Shown: positions 24,677 to 34,394, numbered from the stretch's first letter. The stretch: 64,000 bases of DNA from Chitinophaga lutea (GCF_003813775.1 NZ_RPDH01000001.1:1240001-1304000), one strand, 5' to 3'. Notes: generated by a model not told the origin, from the sequence alone. Program-made: numbers and translations.

Positions 24677-25183
24677 TCATAAAAACAGGTGCAGGTACTC
24701 TTTCAGCTCCTGGTGGAGTATTTTGAGCGCCTTACCCATCTGGTTCTCAACAGTTTTGACGGAAATATCCATCACCGCCGCTATTTCGGCATATTTCAGC
24801 TGCTGCCGGCGGCTCAGGAGAAATACCTCCCGGCAGCGCTCCGGCAGTTTGACGAGCGCCTGCTCCAGCCTTTTTTCGAGCTCTTTGGCCTGCAGCGAAA
24901 AATGCACTTCCACTTCCTGCATCTGCCCGAACGAGGTTTCTTTTTCGCTGCGCACGGATTGTTTGCGCCACTGGCTGATGGCGGTGTTGCGGATGGCCGT
25001 AAACAGATAGGAACGCTCCGAGCCGGTGATCTCGATGGTCGCCCGCTTTTCCCACAACTGGGCAAACACGAGCTGCACCACTTCTTCCGCATCGTAGGGG
25101 TCGCCGGTATAATGTACGGCGAAGGCGATGCAGTGCGGGTGGTGCTCTTTAAAAAGCCTTTCAAAAGTCCGGAGGTCCAGCAT
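24677..25183 (-). CDS. ECF RNA polymerase sigma-70 factor
   Basis: 168 residues with sigma region 2 (HCIAFAVHYTGDPYDAEEVVQLVFAQLW-like) and region 4 (LVKLPERCREVFLLSRRQQLKYAEIAAVMDISVKTVENQMGKAL, a helix-turn-helix). It belongs to the Bacteroidota ECF group that works with FecR anti-sigma proteins. It is the first gene of the unit sigma / fecR / TonB receptor / DUF4249 and probably drives expression of the receptor genes. Confidence 0.93.
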   Translation of the reverse strand: MLDLRTFERLFKEHHPHCIAFAVHYTGDPYDAEEVVQLVFAQLWEKRATIEITGSERSYLFTAIRNTAISQWRKQSVRSEKETSFGQMQEVEVHFSLQAKELEKRLEQALVKLPERCREVFLLSRRQQLKYAEIAAVMDISVKTVENQMGKALKILHQELKEYLHLFL

Positions 25184-25243
25184 GTTACAACGGTGGCAAA
25201 ATTAGGCGGCTATGGCTGATTAACCAAATAGGCCCTGATTTTA

Positions 25244-25251
25244 TATCTTTG
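25244..25251 (+). promoter_or_regulatory. Putative -7 promoter element of pyrD
   Basis: TATCTTTG (TAnnTTTG) lies 8 bases before the pyrD ATG at 25260. No convincing -33 box is visible. Confidence 0.4.
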
Positions 25252-25259
25252 CCCCTAAC

Positions 25260-26291
25260 ATGTACGGTTTTATAAAGAAAATACTCTTCGGTTTCGCTCC
25301 TGAAACCATCCACCACGGTGTGATGCGGGGCTTAAAGATTGTAAACGCGCTGCCGTTCGGCAAAAACCTGCTCGACGCTTTCTGCCAGCCCAAAAATGCC
25401 GGCCTCGAGCGGACTTTATGGGGCCTTCGTTTCCCCAACCCCGTTGGCCTGGCGGCAGGATTCGACAAAGACGCAAAATACCTCGACGAACTGGCACATC
25501 TCGGTTTCGGGTTCGTGGAAATCGGCACCGTCACCCCGCTGCCCCAGCCCGGCAACGATCAGCCCAGGCTGTTCCGGCTGCCGGCGGACCAGGCCCTCAT
25601 CAACCGGATGGGCTTCAACAACGAAGGCGCACGGGCGGCCGCCAAACGGCTGCAGAAACGCCGGACCAATATCATCATCGGCGGCAACATCGGCAAAAAC
25701 AAAGTAACGCCCAACGAAGAGGCGATCAGCGACTATGAGAAGTGTTTCCATGCGCTGTTCGACGGGGTGGATTATTTCGTGGTGAACGTCAGCTCTCCCA
25801 ATACCCCCAACCTGCGGGCGCTCCAGGAAAAAGAACCGCTCAAACAATTGCTGCATCACCTGCAAACGCTGAACATGCAGAAAAGCAGGCAGAAGCCCAT
25901 CCTGCTGAAAATCGCGCCGGACCTGACGAACGAACAGCTCGACGATATCATTGAAATCGTAAAGGAAACCGGGCTGGCGGGCATCGTAGCCACCAACACC
26001 ACCATCAGCCGGGCCAACCTGCAAACGCCGCAGGCGGAACTGGAACAGATCGGCGCCGGCGGTCTGAGCGGCTTGCCCGTCAAGGAAAGAGCCACCGAAG
26101 TGATCCGTTACATCCACCGGAAGTCGGGCGGCACCATTCCCATTATCGCCGTGGGCGGCATCTTTACCGCCGCCGACGCACAGGAAAAACTCGACGCGGG
26201 CGCATCGCTCGTTCAGGTATACACCGGATTCATTTATGAGGGGCCCGCTATTGTGAAGAAAATTTGCCAGGGATTATCTCAACACCAATAA
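25260..26291 (+). CDS. pyrD: Dihydroorotate dehydrogenase (quinone), class 2
   Basis: 343 residues, normal for class 2. The N-terminal membrane-associating helices ([20 protein letters not shown]) are followed by the FMN barrel: [50 protein letters not shown], and the catalytic serine in [12 protein letters not shown], then [10 protein letters not shown] and [27 protein letters not shown]. It oxidises dihydroorotate to orotate and passes electrons to menaquinone. The terC-like gene follows after 4 bases, so the two are co-transcribed. Confidence 0.95.
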   Translation: MYGFIKKILFGFAPETIHHGVMRGLKIVNALPFGKNLLDAFCQPKNAGLERTLWGLRFPNPVGLAAGFDKDAKYLDELAHLGFGFVEIGTVTPLPQPGNDQPRLFRLPADQALINRMGFNNEGARAAAKRLQKRRTNIIIGGNIGKNKVTPNEEAISDYEKCFHALFDGVDYFVVNVSSPNTPNLRALQEKEPLKQLLHHLQTLNMQKSRQKPILLKIAPDLTNEQLDDIIEIVKETGLAGIVATNTTISRANLQTPQAELEQIGAGGLSGLPVKERATEVIRYIHRKSGGTIPIIAVGGIFTAADAQEKLDAGASLVQVYTGFIYEGPAIVKKICQGLSQHQ

Positions 26292-26295
26292 CATT

Positions 26296-27066
26296 ATGCA
26301 AGAACTTCTGACCCTCGACTCGCTCATCAGCCTGCTGACGCTCACCCTCATGGAAGTGGTACTGGGCATCGACAACGTTATTTTCGTATCCATCGTGATG
26401 AACCGCCTGCCGGAGCACAAAAGGAACCAGGCGCGCCGCATCTGGATGTTCACCGGCATCGCCGTTCGAGTAATCCTGCTGCTGTGCATCGGTTACATCG
26501 TGAAAGCCGTGAACCCCCTGTTCCATATTTTTGATAAAGGCATCAGCCTCCGCGATCTCATCATGCTGGCCGGCGGCCTCTTCCTGCTGGTGAAAACCAC
26601 GCTCGAGATCCACCACAAACTGGAAGGCGAGGAAGAAACGACGGTGAAGGGCGGCAAAGGCGGCGCTACCCTGATGAACGTGGTGGGACAGATCATCCTC
26701 ATCGACATGGTGTTTTCCTTCGACAGTATCATCACGGCCGTGGGCCTCGCCAAACACGTGGAGATCATGATCGTGGCGGTGATCATCGCGATGGTCATCA
26801 TGTTCGCTTTTGCGCCCCGCATCAGCAACTTCATCCACAAACACCCCACCCTGAAAATGCTGGCGCTGTCGTTCCTCATCATGGTAGGCGGCATCCTCAT
26901 CATCGAAGGCTGGAACCCCACCGTGGTGCATGATTTCCACCTGAAGAACTACGTGTACTTCGCGATGGCGTTCTCCTTTGCGGTGGAACTGCTGAACATG
27001 CGGATGAGAAAGAAAACCGTTCCGCCGGTGGAACTGCGCGAACCGCAGATCAAACAGGAACCTTAA
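26296..27066 (+). CDS. TerC-family integral membrane protein
   Basis: 256 residues with about seven membrane helices. TerC family marks are visible: LMEVVLGIDNVIFVSIVMNRLPEHKR in helix 1-2 with the intramembrane acidic residues, and DMVFSFDSIITAVGL in the middle. Members (TerC, Alx, YkoY) export manganese or support metalation of exported enzymes in several bacteria. The gene is coupled to pyrD (4-base gap) and ends before a strong terminator. Which metal is handled is not shown by the sequence. Confidence 0.87.
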   Translation: MQELLTLDSLISLLTLTLMEVVLGIDNVIFVSIVMNRLPEHKRNQARRIWMFTGIAVRVILLLCIGYIVKAVNPLFHIFDKGISLRDLIMLAGGLFLLVKTTLEIHHKLEGEEETTVKGGKGGATLMNVVGQIILIDMVFSFDSIITAVGLAKHVEIMIVAVIIAMVIMFAFAPRISNFIHKHPTLKMLALSFLIMVGGILIIEGWNPTVVHDFHLKNYVYFAMAFSFAVELLNMRMRKKTVPPVELREPQIKQEP

Positions 27067-27083
27067 TGCATGCTATAAAAAAG

Positions 27084-27124
27084 AAAAGGGGCTGTATCAA
27101 AATGTGATACAGCCCCTTTTTATA
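27084..27124. terminator. Strong bidirectional terminator between terC-like gene and rsmE
   Basis: AAAAGGGGCTGTATCA (27084-27099) pairs perfectly with TGATACAGCCCCTTTT (27105-27120) around a five-base loop. The core GGCTGTATC/GATACAGCC is repeated in the terminator at 51757-51791. Confidence 0.92.
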
Positions 27125-27237
27125 TCTTTCCCTGACCACGCACGGCTCCCTGAAACCGGCATTTCAGCCAATCCTGCACGGGCGTCCGGATGTTCTCACT
27201 CCCTGTGCAGCACCTGAGAACCGCCTTCCGGACAAAT

Positions 27238-27942
27238 TCATTTCAACCGGTTCACCGCCGCCATCAGCGTGCAGCCCACCATCCCGGCCGTTTCCGTACG
27301 CAACCGGGTATCCCCCAGCGACACGGGCACGAAGCCGTATTGCAGCGCCAGTTCTATCTCTGCGGGCGCGAAATCACCTTCGGGGCCGATGAGCAGCAGT
27401 GTGTTTTCTCCCGGCTTCATCACATCGAGCAGGTGCATTTTCCCATCGGGCAGGCAATGGGCGATGAAACGCTGCTCCGTGGCGGCCATCAGGCTTTCCA
27501 GCGGTGCAGGCTCGGACAGCAGGGGCAAATACCATTGCCGCGATTGCAGCATGGCCGATACCAGTATATTCTGCAGCCTTTCGGTTTTGAGTTTTTCTTT
27601 TTCGGTGCGCAGGGTGATGAGGGGCACGATCTGCTGCACCCCGATCTCCACCGCTTTTTCCAGGAACCACTCCATGCGGGCGGCGTTTTTGGTAAACGCG
27701 ATGGCTATACGCAAATGCACGGCGGGCGCCGGCATCGCTACCTGCTCGGTGACCTGCACCACGCATTTTTTACGGTGATCGTCCGTGATCACGGCTTCGA
27801 AACGCGTACCGCGGCCATCGGCCAGCAGCACGGCGTCGCCCTTTTCTTTCCGCAACACCTGTATGCAGTATTTGGATGTGGGCTCATCCATGGTATAAAA
27901 GCCGGACTGTGCATCCCGGGCATAAAAAACCGGTAATTCCAT
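27238..27942 (-). CDS. rsmE: 16S rRNA (uracil(1498)-N(3))-methyltransferase
   Basis: 234 residues with the RsmE layout: an N-terminal PUA-like part (YCIQVLRKEKGDAVLLADGRGTRFEAVI) and a SPOUT/trefoil-knot methyltransferase domain. Knot motifs are LLIGPEGDFAPAEIELAL and LGDTRLRTETAGMVGCTLM. The enzyme methylates U1498 of 16S rRNA with SAM. It stands alone on the minus strand. Confidence 0.94.
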   Translation of the reverse strand: MELPVFYARDAQSGFYTMDEPTSKYCIQVLRKEKGDAVLLADGRGTRFEAVITDDHRKKCVVQVTEQVAMPAPAVHLRIAIAFTKNAARMEWFLEKAVEIGVQQIVPLITLRTEKEKLKTERLQNILVSAMLQSRQWYLPLLSEPAPLESLMAATEQRFIAHCLPDGKMHLLDVMKPGENTLLLIGPEGDFAPAEIELALQYGFVPVSLGDTRLRTETAGMVGCTLMAAVNRLK

Positions 27943-28033
27943 CGTGTAAAATTATAGCTTTCATCCGTTCAACGGTGATTTTTCACAGGCCGGATGCCCT
28001 CGCATGAAAATATCCCGGTGAGAAAGAATGCCC

Positions 28034-29398
28034 CTACGCCCCGTTTTGCGGCTGCTTTTCGAGGCGGCGGGTAATGGACTGAAAACGGAAAAACAGCAGC
28101 ACCGATGCGCCTAACAATCCCAGCAGCAGCCCATACCAGATGCCCTGCACGCCGAGGTTGAAATGGAAGCCCAGCAGGTAGCCCACGGGCAGGCCCATGC
28201 CCCAGTACGCCAGCAGGGTGATGATCGTGGGAATTTTCACGTCGCCCAATCCCCTGAGCACACCCAGCCCTACCACCTGTGTACCGTCGAACAACTGGAA
28301 GAACGCCGCAATGAGCAACAGGCCGGAGGCCACGCTGATCACCGCCGGGTCGTTGATATACATGGCGGGCAACAGGCGGTAGCCGGCCATGAACACGATG
28401 GCCGTGATACCCATCATCACCAGCACCATATGATAGCTGGCGATGGCGGAATGGCGCAGGTCGGTGAAGTTGCCGCGGCCGAGGTTGTTGCCGCTGCGGA
28501 TGCCGGCTGCGGCTGCGATGCCGCTGGCCATCATGTACGTCATCGAAGCAAGACTGATGGCGATCTGGTGCGCGGCCAGTTCGGTAGCGCCTATCCAGCC
28601 CACCATCAGCGCCGCGCCGCTGAAAGCGCTCACTTCGAAAATATATTGCAGCGCCACCGGCGTGCCCAGTCCCGCTATTTTTTTCATCGTGGCCCGGTGA
28701 ATATTGCGCAGGTTGAACGTTTGCAGGTATTCCTTGAAACGGGGCGACGTGAGCACATACCAGGCCATGGTGATGCCCATCAGCAACCGGTCTGTAAACG
28801 TGGCGATGCCCACGCCCGCAATGCCCATTTTGGGCATGCCGAAAAGGCCGTACACGAGCGTGATGCCGAGCAGGATGTTCAGCACGTTGCCCGCGATGCT
28901 GATGTTCATGGCCTGGCGCGTAAAGCCGAGCCCCTCCGCGAACTGTTTGAAGGTGAGGTACACCATCAGCGGCAGGAAAGAAAACGCGAGGTACTGCAGG
29001 AACAGTTTGGCCTGCACGGCCACGTCGGCCGGCTGGTTCATCCGTTCGAGATTATGGCCTACGGCCAGGATGGCGAAGAACAGCACGATGCCGGTGATGA
29101 TGTTGATGATGAGGCTGTGCGACAGCAGGTAGCCGCAATTGCTGCGGTTGCCGCGGCCGTTTTCCTGCGCGATGAGCGGCGTAAGGCCGTACGACATGCC
29201 GATGCCCGTTACCATAAACACGGTAAAAATGCTGTTGCCCAGCGATACGGCCGCCAGGGGCACTTTGCCGGTATGGCCGATGATGATGCTGTCGCTCAGC
29301 CCCACCAGCGTGTGGCCGAGCTGCGAAATGACTACGGGGTAGGCGAGGTGAAAATTGTCCTGGTAATGCGCCTGGTACTTCCTGTATAACTGCTTCAT
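28034..29398 (-). CDS. MATE-family multidrug/Na+ antiporter
   Basis: 454 residues and twelve predicted membrane helices in two MatE halves. Typical MATE positions are LAYPVVISQLGHTLVGLSDSIIIGHTG near the N-terminus, GMSYGLTPLIAQENG, and FQLFDGTQVVGLGVLRGLGDVKIPT in the second half. It exports organic cations or other toxic compounds in exchange for Na+ or H+. No regulator is adjacent. NorM-like, though the precise subfamily cannot be fixed by eye. Confidence 0.92.
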   Translation of the reverse strand: MKQLYRKYQAHYQDNFHLAYPVVISQLGHTLVGLSDSIIIGHTGKVPLAAVSLGNSIFTVFMVTGIGMSYGLTPLIAQENGRGNRSNCGYLLSHSLIINIITGIVLFFAILAVGHNLERMNQPADVAVQAKLFLQYLAFSFLPLMVYLTFKQFAEGLGFTRQAMNISIAGNVLNILLGITLVYGLFGMPKMGIAGVGIATFTDRLLMGITMAWYVLTSPRFKEYLQTFNLRNIHRATMKKIAGLGTPVALQYIFEVSAFSGAALMVGWIGATELAAHQIAISLASMTYMMASGIAAAAGIRSGNNLGRGNFTDLRHSAIASYHMVLVMMGITAIVFMAGYRLLPAMYINDPAVISVASGLLLIAAFFQLFDGTQVVGLGVLRGLGDVKIPTIITLLAYWGMGLPVGYLLGFHFNLGVQGIWYGLLLGLLGASVLLFFRFQSITRRLEKQPQNGA

Positions 29399-29420
29399 GG
29401 TGTCCGTCCTGTTTCAAATA

Positions 29421-29454
29421 AAAAGCCGGCGTCCTGGTGTCGACGCCGGCTTTT
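29421..29454. terminator. Terminator between the dnaB and MATE genes
   Basis: AAAAGCCGGCGTC (29421-29433) and GACGCCGGCTTTT (29442-29454) form a perfect 13-bp hairpin. It lies just beyond the dnaB stop and just before the MATE start, both on the minus strand. Confidence 0.88.
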
Positions 29455-29482
29455 CCGTTAATATATCGGGATGCTTCGCTGG

Positions 29483-31057
29483 TTAGAATGGAGCATCTCC
29501 GAATGCGTCGTCGTCAAAATTCATGTCGTTCATCTTCGAACCTTTCTGGATGAAGATCTTCGCTTCATCGTGCCCGCCGCCTCCGTGGCCTTTCATGCCC
29601 GCGAAGGGGCTGCTGGCGGGTTGCTGCGGGGGACCGTCTACGAAACCGTCGTCTTCGAAACGCTGGAACTCCAGTACTGCCCGGAGTTTTACGGTATCGA
29701 GCTGGCCGTTACGGTGTTTCGCGATACGTACGTGCGTTTCCCCTTTGTTGGACTCACCCATTTCGTTGGTGGTGATATCGTAGTATTCGGGGCGGTAAAT
29801 GAACATAACCATGTCCGCATCCTGCTCGATGGCGCCCGATTCACGAAGGTCGCTCAGCTGGGGCATCTTGTTGCCGTCTTTCCTTTTCTCCACATCACGG
29901 CTCAACTGCGACAGGGCGATCACGGGAATGTGCAGCTCCTTGGCGAGCATCTTCAGGTCGCGGGAGATTTTACTGATCTCCTGTTCGCGGTTGGTATTCC
30001 GGCCGTCGTTGGAGCCGCTCATCAGCTGCAGGTAGTCGATGATGATCAGACCCACCCCGTGGTTGTGCACGAGACGCCGGGCTTTCGCACGCAGCTCGAA
30101 GATGTTCAGACCGGGGGTATCGTCGATAAAAATAGGCGCTTTCGCCAGCTTTTCGATACCATGGGTCATCAATTTCCGCATTTCATACTCCTCCAGTTTA
30201 CCCCTGGTGATTTTTTCGAGTTTGATCTCGGACTCGGCGGAAAGGATACGCTGTACGATCTGTCCGCTCGACATCTCCAGCGAGAACACCGCCGCCCCTT
30301 TCGGGAACTTGGGGTGAAGCGCCGCGTTCCGCACGAGGTTCAGTGCGAAGGCGGTTTTACCTACCGCGGGACGGGCCGCGAGGATGATCAAATCCGATGG
30401 CTGCCAGCCGTAGGTGATTTTGTCGAGCGTGGGGAAGCCTGAAGGCACCCCGGTGATATCGTCGCCTTTATTCCGGAGGTCTTCGATACGTTTGATGGTA
30501 TTAACCAGGATACGGTCGATGGAATCGTAGTTTTTGCGGAGGTGGTTGTTGGTCACCTCGAACAGTTTCGACTCCGCGGCGTCGAGCAGGTCGAACACGT
30601 CGGCCGTATCTTCGTACGCTTCACTGATGATTTCACCCGAAATCCGGATCAGCTCGCGCTGGATGAATTTCTGGAGCACGATACGGGCGTGCGCTTCGAT
30701 ATTGGCAGAGGACACCACCATGTTGGTGAGGCGGCTGATGAAGAAGGGGCCGCCCACGGCTTCCAGTTCAGCGGTGGATTTCAGTTCTTCCACAACGGTG
30801 AGGATATCGACCGGCATGGATTTGGCGGCCAGCCGCTGCATGGCGGCGAACACTTTCTGGTGCGCCTCTACGTAAAAACATTCTGCCTTGAGGATCTCGA
30901 TGACCGTGTCAAATGCGCCTTTTTCCAGCATCAGTGCGCCCAGCACCGCCTCCTCCAGTTCTTTCGCCTGGGGGGGAACCTTGCCATACACCATCGTGGA
31001 AATGTCGATACCCGGCTTGCGACGCGCGTTACGGTCTTTCTTAAGATTGAGATCCAT
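29483..31057 (-). CDS. dnaB: Replicative DNA helicase DnaB
   Basis: 524 residues. The N-terminal DnaB domain (PPQAKELEEAVLGALMLEKGAFDTVIEIL) and linker are followed by the RecA-like helicase core: Walker A ARPAVGKTAFALN, Walker B GLIIIDYLQLMSG and the switch VIALSQLSRDVEKRKD. The tail is Gly/His-rich and acidic. It unwinds DNA at the replication fork as a hexamer loaded at oriC. The upstream gap contains a cluster of DnaA-box-like sequences. Divergent from pheT. Confidence 0.96.
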   Translation of the reverse strand: MDLNLKKDRNARRKPGIDISTMVYGKVPPQAKELEEAVLGALMLEKGAFDTVIEILKAECFYVEAHQKVFAAMQRLAAKSMPVDILTVVEELKSTAELEAVGGPFFISRLTNMVVSSANIEAHARIVLQKFIQRELIRISGEIISEAYEDTADVFDLLDAAESKLFEVTNNHLRKNYDSIDRILVNTIKRIEDLRNKGDDITGVPSGFPTLDKITYGWQPSDLIILAARPAVGKTAFALNLVRNAALHPKFPKGAAVFSLEMSSGQIVQRILSAESEIKLEKITRGKLEEYEMRKLMTHGIEKLAKAPIFIDDTPGLNIFELRAKARRLVHNHGVGLIIIDYLQLMSGSNDGRNTNREQEISKISRDLKMLAKELHIPVIALSQLSRDVEKRKDGNKMPQLSDLRESGAIEQDADMVMFIYRPEYYDITTNEMGESNKGETHVRIAKHRNGQLDTVKLRAVLEFQRFEDDGFVDGPPQQPASSPFAGMKGHGGGGHDEAKIFIQKGSKMNDMNFDDDAFGDAPF

Positions 31058-31536
31058 TTATGTTAATTAGTTAAGTAAGGTTAAAAAAATGGTTACCGAA
31101 GATTCCTTAGACTCTAACAGGTTTTACAACTTTCTTTGCATTCCATTGCAGGCATCAACTTTAACAAATTGTAAATTTTTTTAAGCCGGGAAAACTAAGG
31201 TAACGGCATTTTTCCAATATAACCCTGATTCTCCGGAACTATATTTATTCGTCAGTAACGCACAGGTTATGCTAACACCTATACCGGGTTATCCACCGTT
31301 TTGAGGGAGGTTATCCACCAAAACCGGGAAAAATCCCTAGCAAAGTTCCGATTATTCACACTTCCTGTGCAAAAAGATTTTCCACATTTTTCTTGCGGAA
31401 ATTTCCCCCGTTCCGTACAGCAGAAGTTGTTAACTTTACGCGGCGCCGCCACGGCTGCACGAGGGGTGCAAATGTGACGGAAATAATTGATTTTCACAAA
31501 ATTAAAACGGTACCCCTGGTACCGAAGGAATAACAG
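31058..31536. promoter_or_regulatory. 479-base divergent region with a DnaA-box cluster (dnaB/pheT)
   Basis: Within about 100 bases there are one perfect DnaA box, TTATTCACA (31352-31360), and four one-mismatch boxes: TTATCCACC (31289-31297), TTATCCACC (31311-31319), TTTTCCACA (31378-31386), and TTTTGCACA on the minus strand (31366-31374). An AT-rich stretch lies to the left (about 31155-31190). The two genes that flank it diverge. This could be the chromosomal origin, a DnaA-titrating site, or DnaA control of dnaB. No reading frame in the gap looks coding. Confidence 0.55.
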
Positions 31537-33969
31537 ATGACAATTTCGTATAACTGGTTATGTGACTATTTGCCGGTAAAACCCAGCCCGGAGGAACTTT
31601 CTGTGATATTGACGGCCATCGGCCTGGAAGTAGAGAGCCTGGAACGGTTTGAAAGCGTGAAAGGAAGCCTCGAAGGCCTCGTGATCGGCGAGGTGCTGAG
31701 CGTGGAACAACACCCCAATGCAGACAAGCTGCGATTAACTAAAGTAAACATCGGCAACGGGGAACCGCTGAGCATCGTATGCGGCGCTCCCAACGTGGCC
31801 GCCGGCCAGAAAGTAGTGGTCGCTCCCATCGGCGCCACCATCTACCCCGTTTCCGGCGAGCCCCTGACCATGAAAAAAGCGAAGATCCGCGGGGAAGAAA
31901 GCTTCGGGATGATCTGCGCGGAAGACGAGATCGGCCTCGGCAGCGGTCACGACGGCATCCTGGTGCTCGACGCCGCCCTGCAACCCGGCCTCGCCGCCAG
32001 GGATTTGTTCAAACCGGCACAGGACTGGGTATACGAAATCGGCCTCACGCCCAACCATATGGACGCCATGAGCCACATCGGCGTGGCCCGCGACGTGTGC
32101 GCCTACCTCAACAACCGCGAAAAAACTCAGGCTTACCATGTGCGCAAACCCGGCCTCAACACTACCTGCGCGGCCGACCAGCCTTTACAGATAGCCGTGG
32201 AGGTGAAAAACACCGAAGCCTGCCCCCGCTACTGCGGCCAAAGCATTACCGGCGTCAAAATAGGGCCCTCCCCGTTATGGATGCAGCACCGCCTGCAGGC
32301 CATCGGCGTACGGCCCATCAATAATATCGTGGATATCACCAACTACGTGCTGCACGAAACCGGCCAGCCGCTGCATGCGTTCGACGCGGACCAGATCAAA
32401 GGCGGCAAGGTGATCGTGCAGAACCTGCCCGCCGGCACCGTGTTCGTTTCCCTTGATGGCAAGGAACGCAAGCTGGACGAAGGCGACCTGATGATCTGCG
32501 ACGGAGAGAACAACGGCATGTGTATCGCCGGGGTGTTCGGCGGCCTCAATTCCGGCGTGAAAGACAGCACCACCAGCATTTTCCTGGAAAGCGCCTATTT
32601 CAGTGCGGCCGGTATCCGAAAAACGTCCATGCGCCACGGCCTTCGTACAGACGCCGCCGTGCGTTTCGAAAAGGGGCTCGACGTGAGCCTGGCGCCTTTC
32701 GCGCTCGAGCGCGCCGTAGCCCTCATCGGCGAAATCGCACACGGACTGCCCGCTTCCGGGGTGACGGACGTATATCCCAAACCCGTCGAAAGCCCGTCCA
32801 TTTCCGTGACCTACGCTTACATCAACCGCCTCAGCGGTCATCAATACGCCCCGGAACAGGTGAAAAACATCCTGCACAGCCTGGGCTTCACCATTCATGC
32901 GGAAACAGCGGCCGACCTGAAAGTCAGCCCCCCGCTCTACAAACCCGACATCACCATTCCCGCCGACATCGTGGAGGAAGTGATGCGCATCGACGGCCTC
33001 GACAATATCCCCATCCCCGAGTTCGTGCGCATGGTACCTTCGCGCCAGGCACAACCGGACAAAGAAAGGGTGAAGGAAAAAATCGCCGATTACCTCGCCG
33101 CCAACGGCTTCTCCGAGATATTCACCAACTCCATCACCAACAGCCAGTACTACCAGCACCTCGATGCGGACAGCCTGGTGAAGATGCTGAACAGCCTGAG
33201 CGCGGACCTCGACGTGATGCGCCCTTCCATGCTCGAATCGGGCCTGGAGCGGATCGCGTACAACCTGAACCGCCGCAACGACGACCTGCTGTTTTTCGAA
33301 TTCGGTAAAACCTATTCCCGCGAGGCGACCGGCCAGTATCCCGAAGCGGCCCACCTGAGCCTGTACCTCACCGGCCAGAAATTGCCGGAAAACTGGGTAC
33401 ATCCGCCACAACCCGTGGATTTTTATTATCTTAAAAGCTATATCGGCAATATCCTGCAGCAGCTGGCCCTGCCCGCTCCGCAAATGACGGCCGCCAACGT
33501 GCATGGTTTGCAGCCTGCATTCGAAGTGACCGTGAACGGGAAAGTAGTGGCGGTACTGGGCGGCGTGGCCCCGCAGAAGCTGAAGGCCTTCGATATCAAA
33601 CAGCCCGTATGGTATGCCGACTTTTACTGGGATGTGGTGCTGGAGCAGCTGCAAACGAAGGATACCTTCTTTGAAGAGATCCCGAAATTCCCGGCCGTGC
33701 GGAGAGATCTGGCGCTGGTGCTGGACAAACAGGTGACGTTCGCCGCCGTGGAGACCGCCGCCCGTTCCGTGAAAACGAACCTTTTGCAACATATCAACCT
33801 GTTCGACGTTTTCGAGAGTGAAAAACTCGGCGCAGGGAAAAAATCATATGCTGTCAGCTTTACTTTCCAGGACCGGCAGAAAACGCTGACCGACCAGGAA
33901 ACGGACGCGCTGATGAGCAAATTCGTCAAAGCTTTCGAAACGCAATTACAGGCGGAGATCCGCAAATAA
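31537..33969 (+). CDS. pheT: Phenylalanine--tRNA ligase beta subunit
   Basis: 810 residues, full length. Domains in order: EMAP-II-like tRNA-binding domain (about 40-155; HPNADKLRLTKVNIG), B3/B4 editing domain (about 210-390; LHETGQPLHAFDADQIKGGKV), B5 (about 405-480), the catalytic-like core (about 490-690), and a C-terminal FDX-ACB anticodon-binding domain (PKFPAVRRDLALVLDKQV to the end). With PheS it charges tRNA-Phe; pheS is not in the window. The stop codon overlaps the next start (TAATG), so the coiled-coil gene is translationally coupled. Confidence 0.96.
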   Translation: MTISYNWLCDYLPVKPSPEELSVILTAIGLEVESLERFESVKGSLEGLVIGEVLSVEQHPNADKLRLTKVNIGNGEPLSIVCGAPNVAAGQKVVVAPIGATIYPVSGEPLTMKKAKIRGEESFGMICAEDEIGLGSGHDGILVLDAALQPGLAARDLFKPAQDWVYEIGLTPNHMDAMSHIGVARDVCAYLNNREKTQAYHVRKPGLNTTCAADQPLQIAVEVKNTEACPRYCGQSITGVKIGPSPLWMQHRLQAIGVRPINNIVDITNYVLHETGQPLHAFDADQIKGGKVIVQNLPAGTVFVSLDGKERKLDEGDLMICDGENNGMCIAGVFGGLNSGVKDSTTSIFLESAYFSAAGIRKTSMRHGLRTDAAVRFEKGLDVSLAPFALERAVALIGEIAHGLPASGVTDVYPKPVESPSISVTYAYINRLSGHQYAPEQVKNILHSLGFTIHAETAADLKVSPPLYKPDITIPADIVEEVMRIDGLDNIPIPEFVRMVPSRQAQPDKERVKEKIADYLAANGFSEIFTNSITNSQYYQHLDADSLVKMLNSLSADLDVMRPSMLESGLERIAYNLNRRNDDLLFFEFGKTYSREATGQYPEAAHLSLYLTGQKLPENWVHPPQPVDFYYLKSYIGNILQQLALPAPQMTAANVHGLQPAFEVTVNGKVVAVLGGVAPQKLKAFDIKQPVWYADFYWDVVLEQLQTKDTFFEEIPKFPAVRRDLALVLDKQVTFAAVETAARSVKTNLLQHINLFDVFESEKLGAGKKSYAVSFTFQDRQKTLTDQETDALMSKFVKAFETQLQAEIRK

Positions 33970-34274
33970 TGGCACTGGAACAATACATACAACGCATTGA
34001 AGACAAGCTGCAGCAGCTGATCAAAAAACTCCAGCAGTCGCAGGCCGACAACGCCATGCTGCGCGAGCAGGTGCTGGAGCACCAGGAAGCGCTGCGCCGG
34101 CAGGAGGCCACCATCCTTTCGCTCGACGAAAAGCTGAAACTGGCCAGGATTGCCACCGTTACGCAGGGCAATGGCCTGAACGAGGAAGAAGATGCGTTCC
34201 GGAAAGAAGTACGGGGAAAGATCAACGATTACATCCGGGAAATAGACCGGTGCATTGCATTGCTGAACTCGTAG
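33969..34274 (+). CDS. Small coiled-coil protein coupled to pheT
   Basis: 101 residues, almost entirely helical with heptads (YIQRIEDKLQQLIKKLQQSQ, REQVLEHQEALRRQEATI, LSLDEKLKLARIA) and a C-terminal helix NDYIREIDRCIALLNS. The start overlaps the pheT stop by one base. In many Bacteroidota a short coiled-coil gene lies between pheT and zapA, which suggests a role with ZapA in divisome organisation, as ZapB has in proteobacteria; this is inference from position. Here a toxin-antitoxin module separates it from zapA. No known domain is recognised. Confidence 0.75.
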   Translation: MALEQYIQRIEDKLQQLIKKLQQSQADNAMLREQVLEHQEALRRQEATILSLDEKLKLARIATVTQGNGLNEEEDAFRKEVRGKINDYIREIDRCIALLNS

Positions 34275-34394
34275 GGAAACGGCCGCCGCTTGCAATGGGG
34301 AAACGGCGGTGTATGGAACGGGGCTCCAGTCCGGGAAACGGGAATGTGTGGCGCGGACATCCGGTAAAGCGACAGACCAGGGCGTATCCCGCTA

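Noticed and set aside
31279..31497. Short minus-strand frame in the dnaB/pheT gap
   Set aside because: It runs across the DnaA-box cluster, has no family resemblance and no good start signal.
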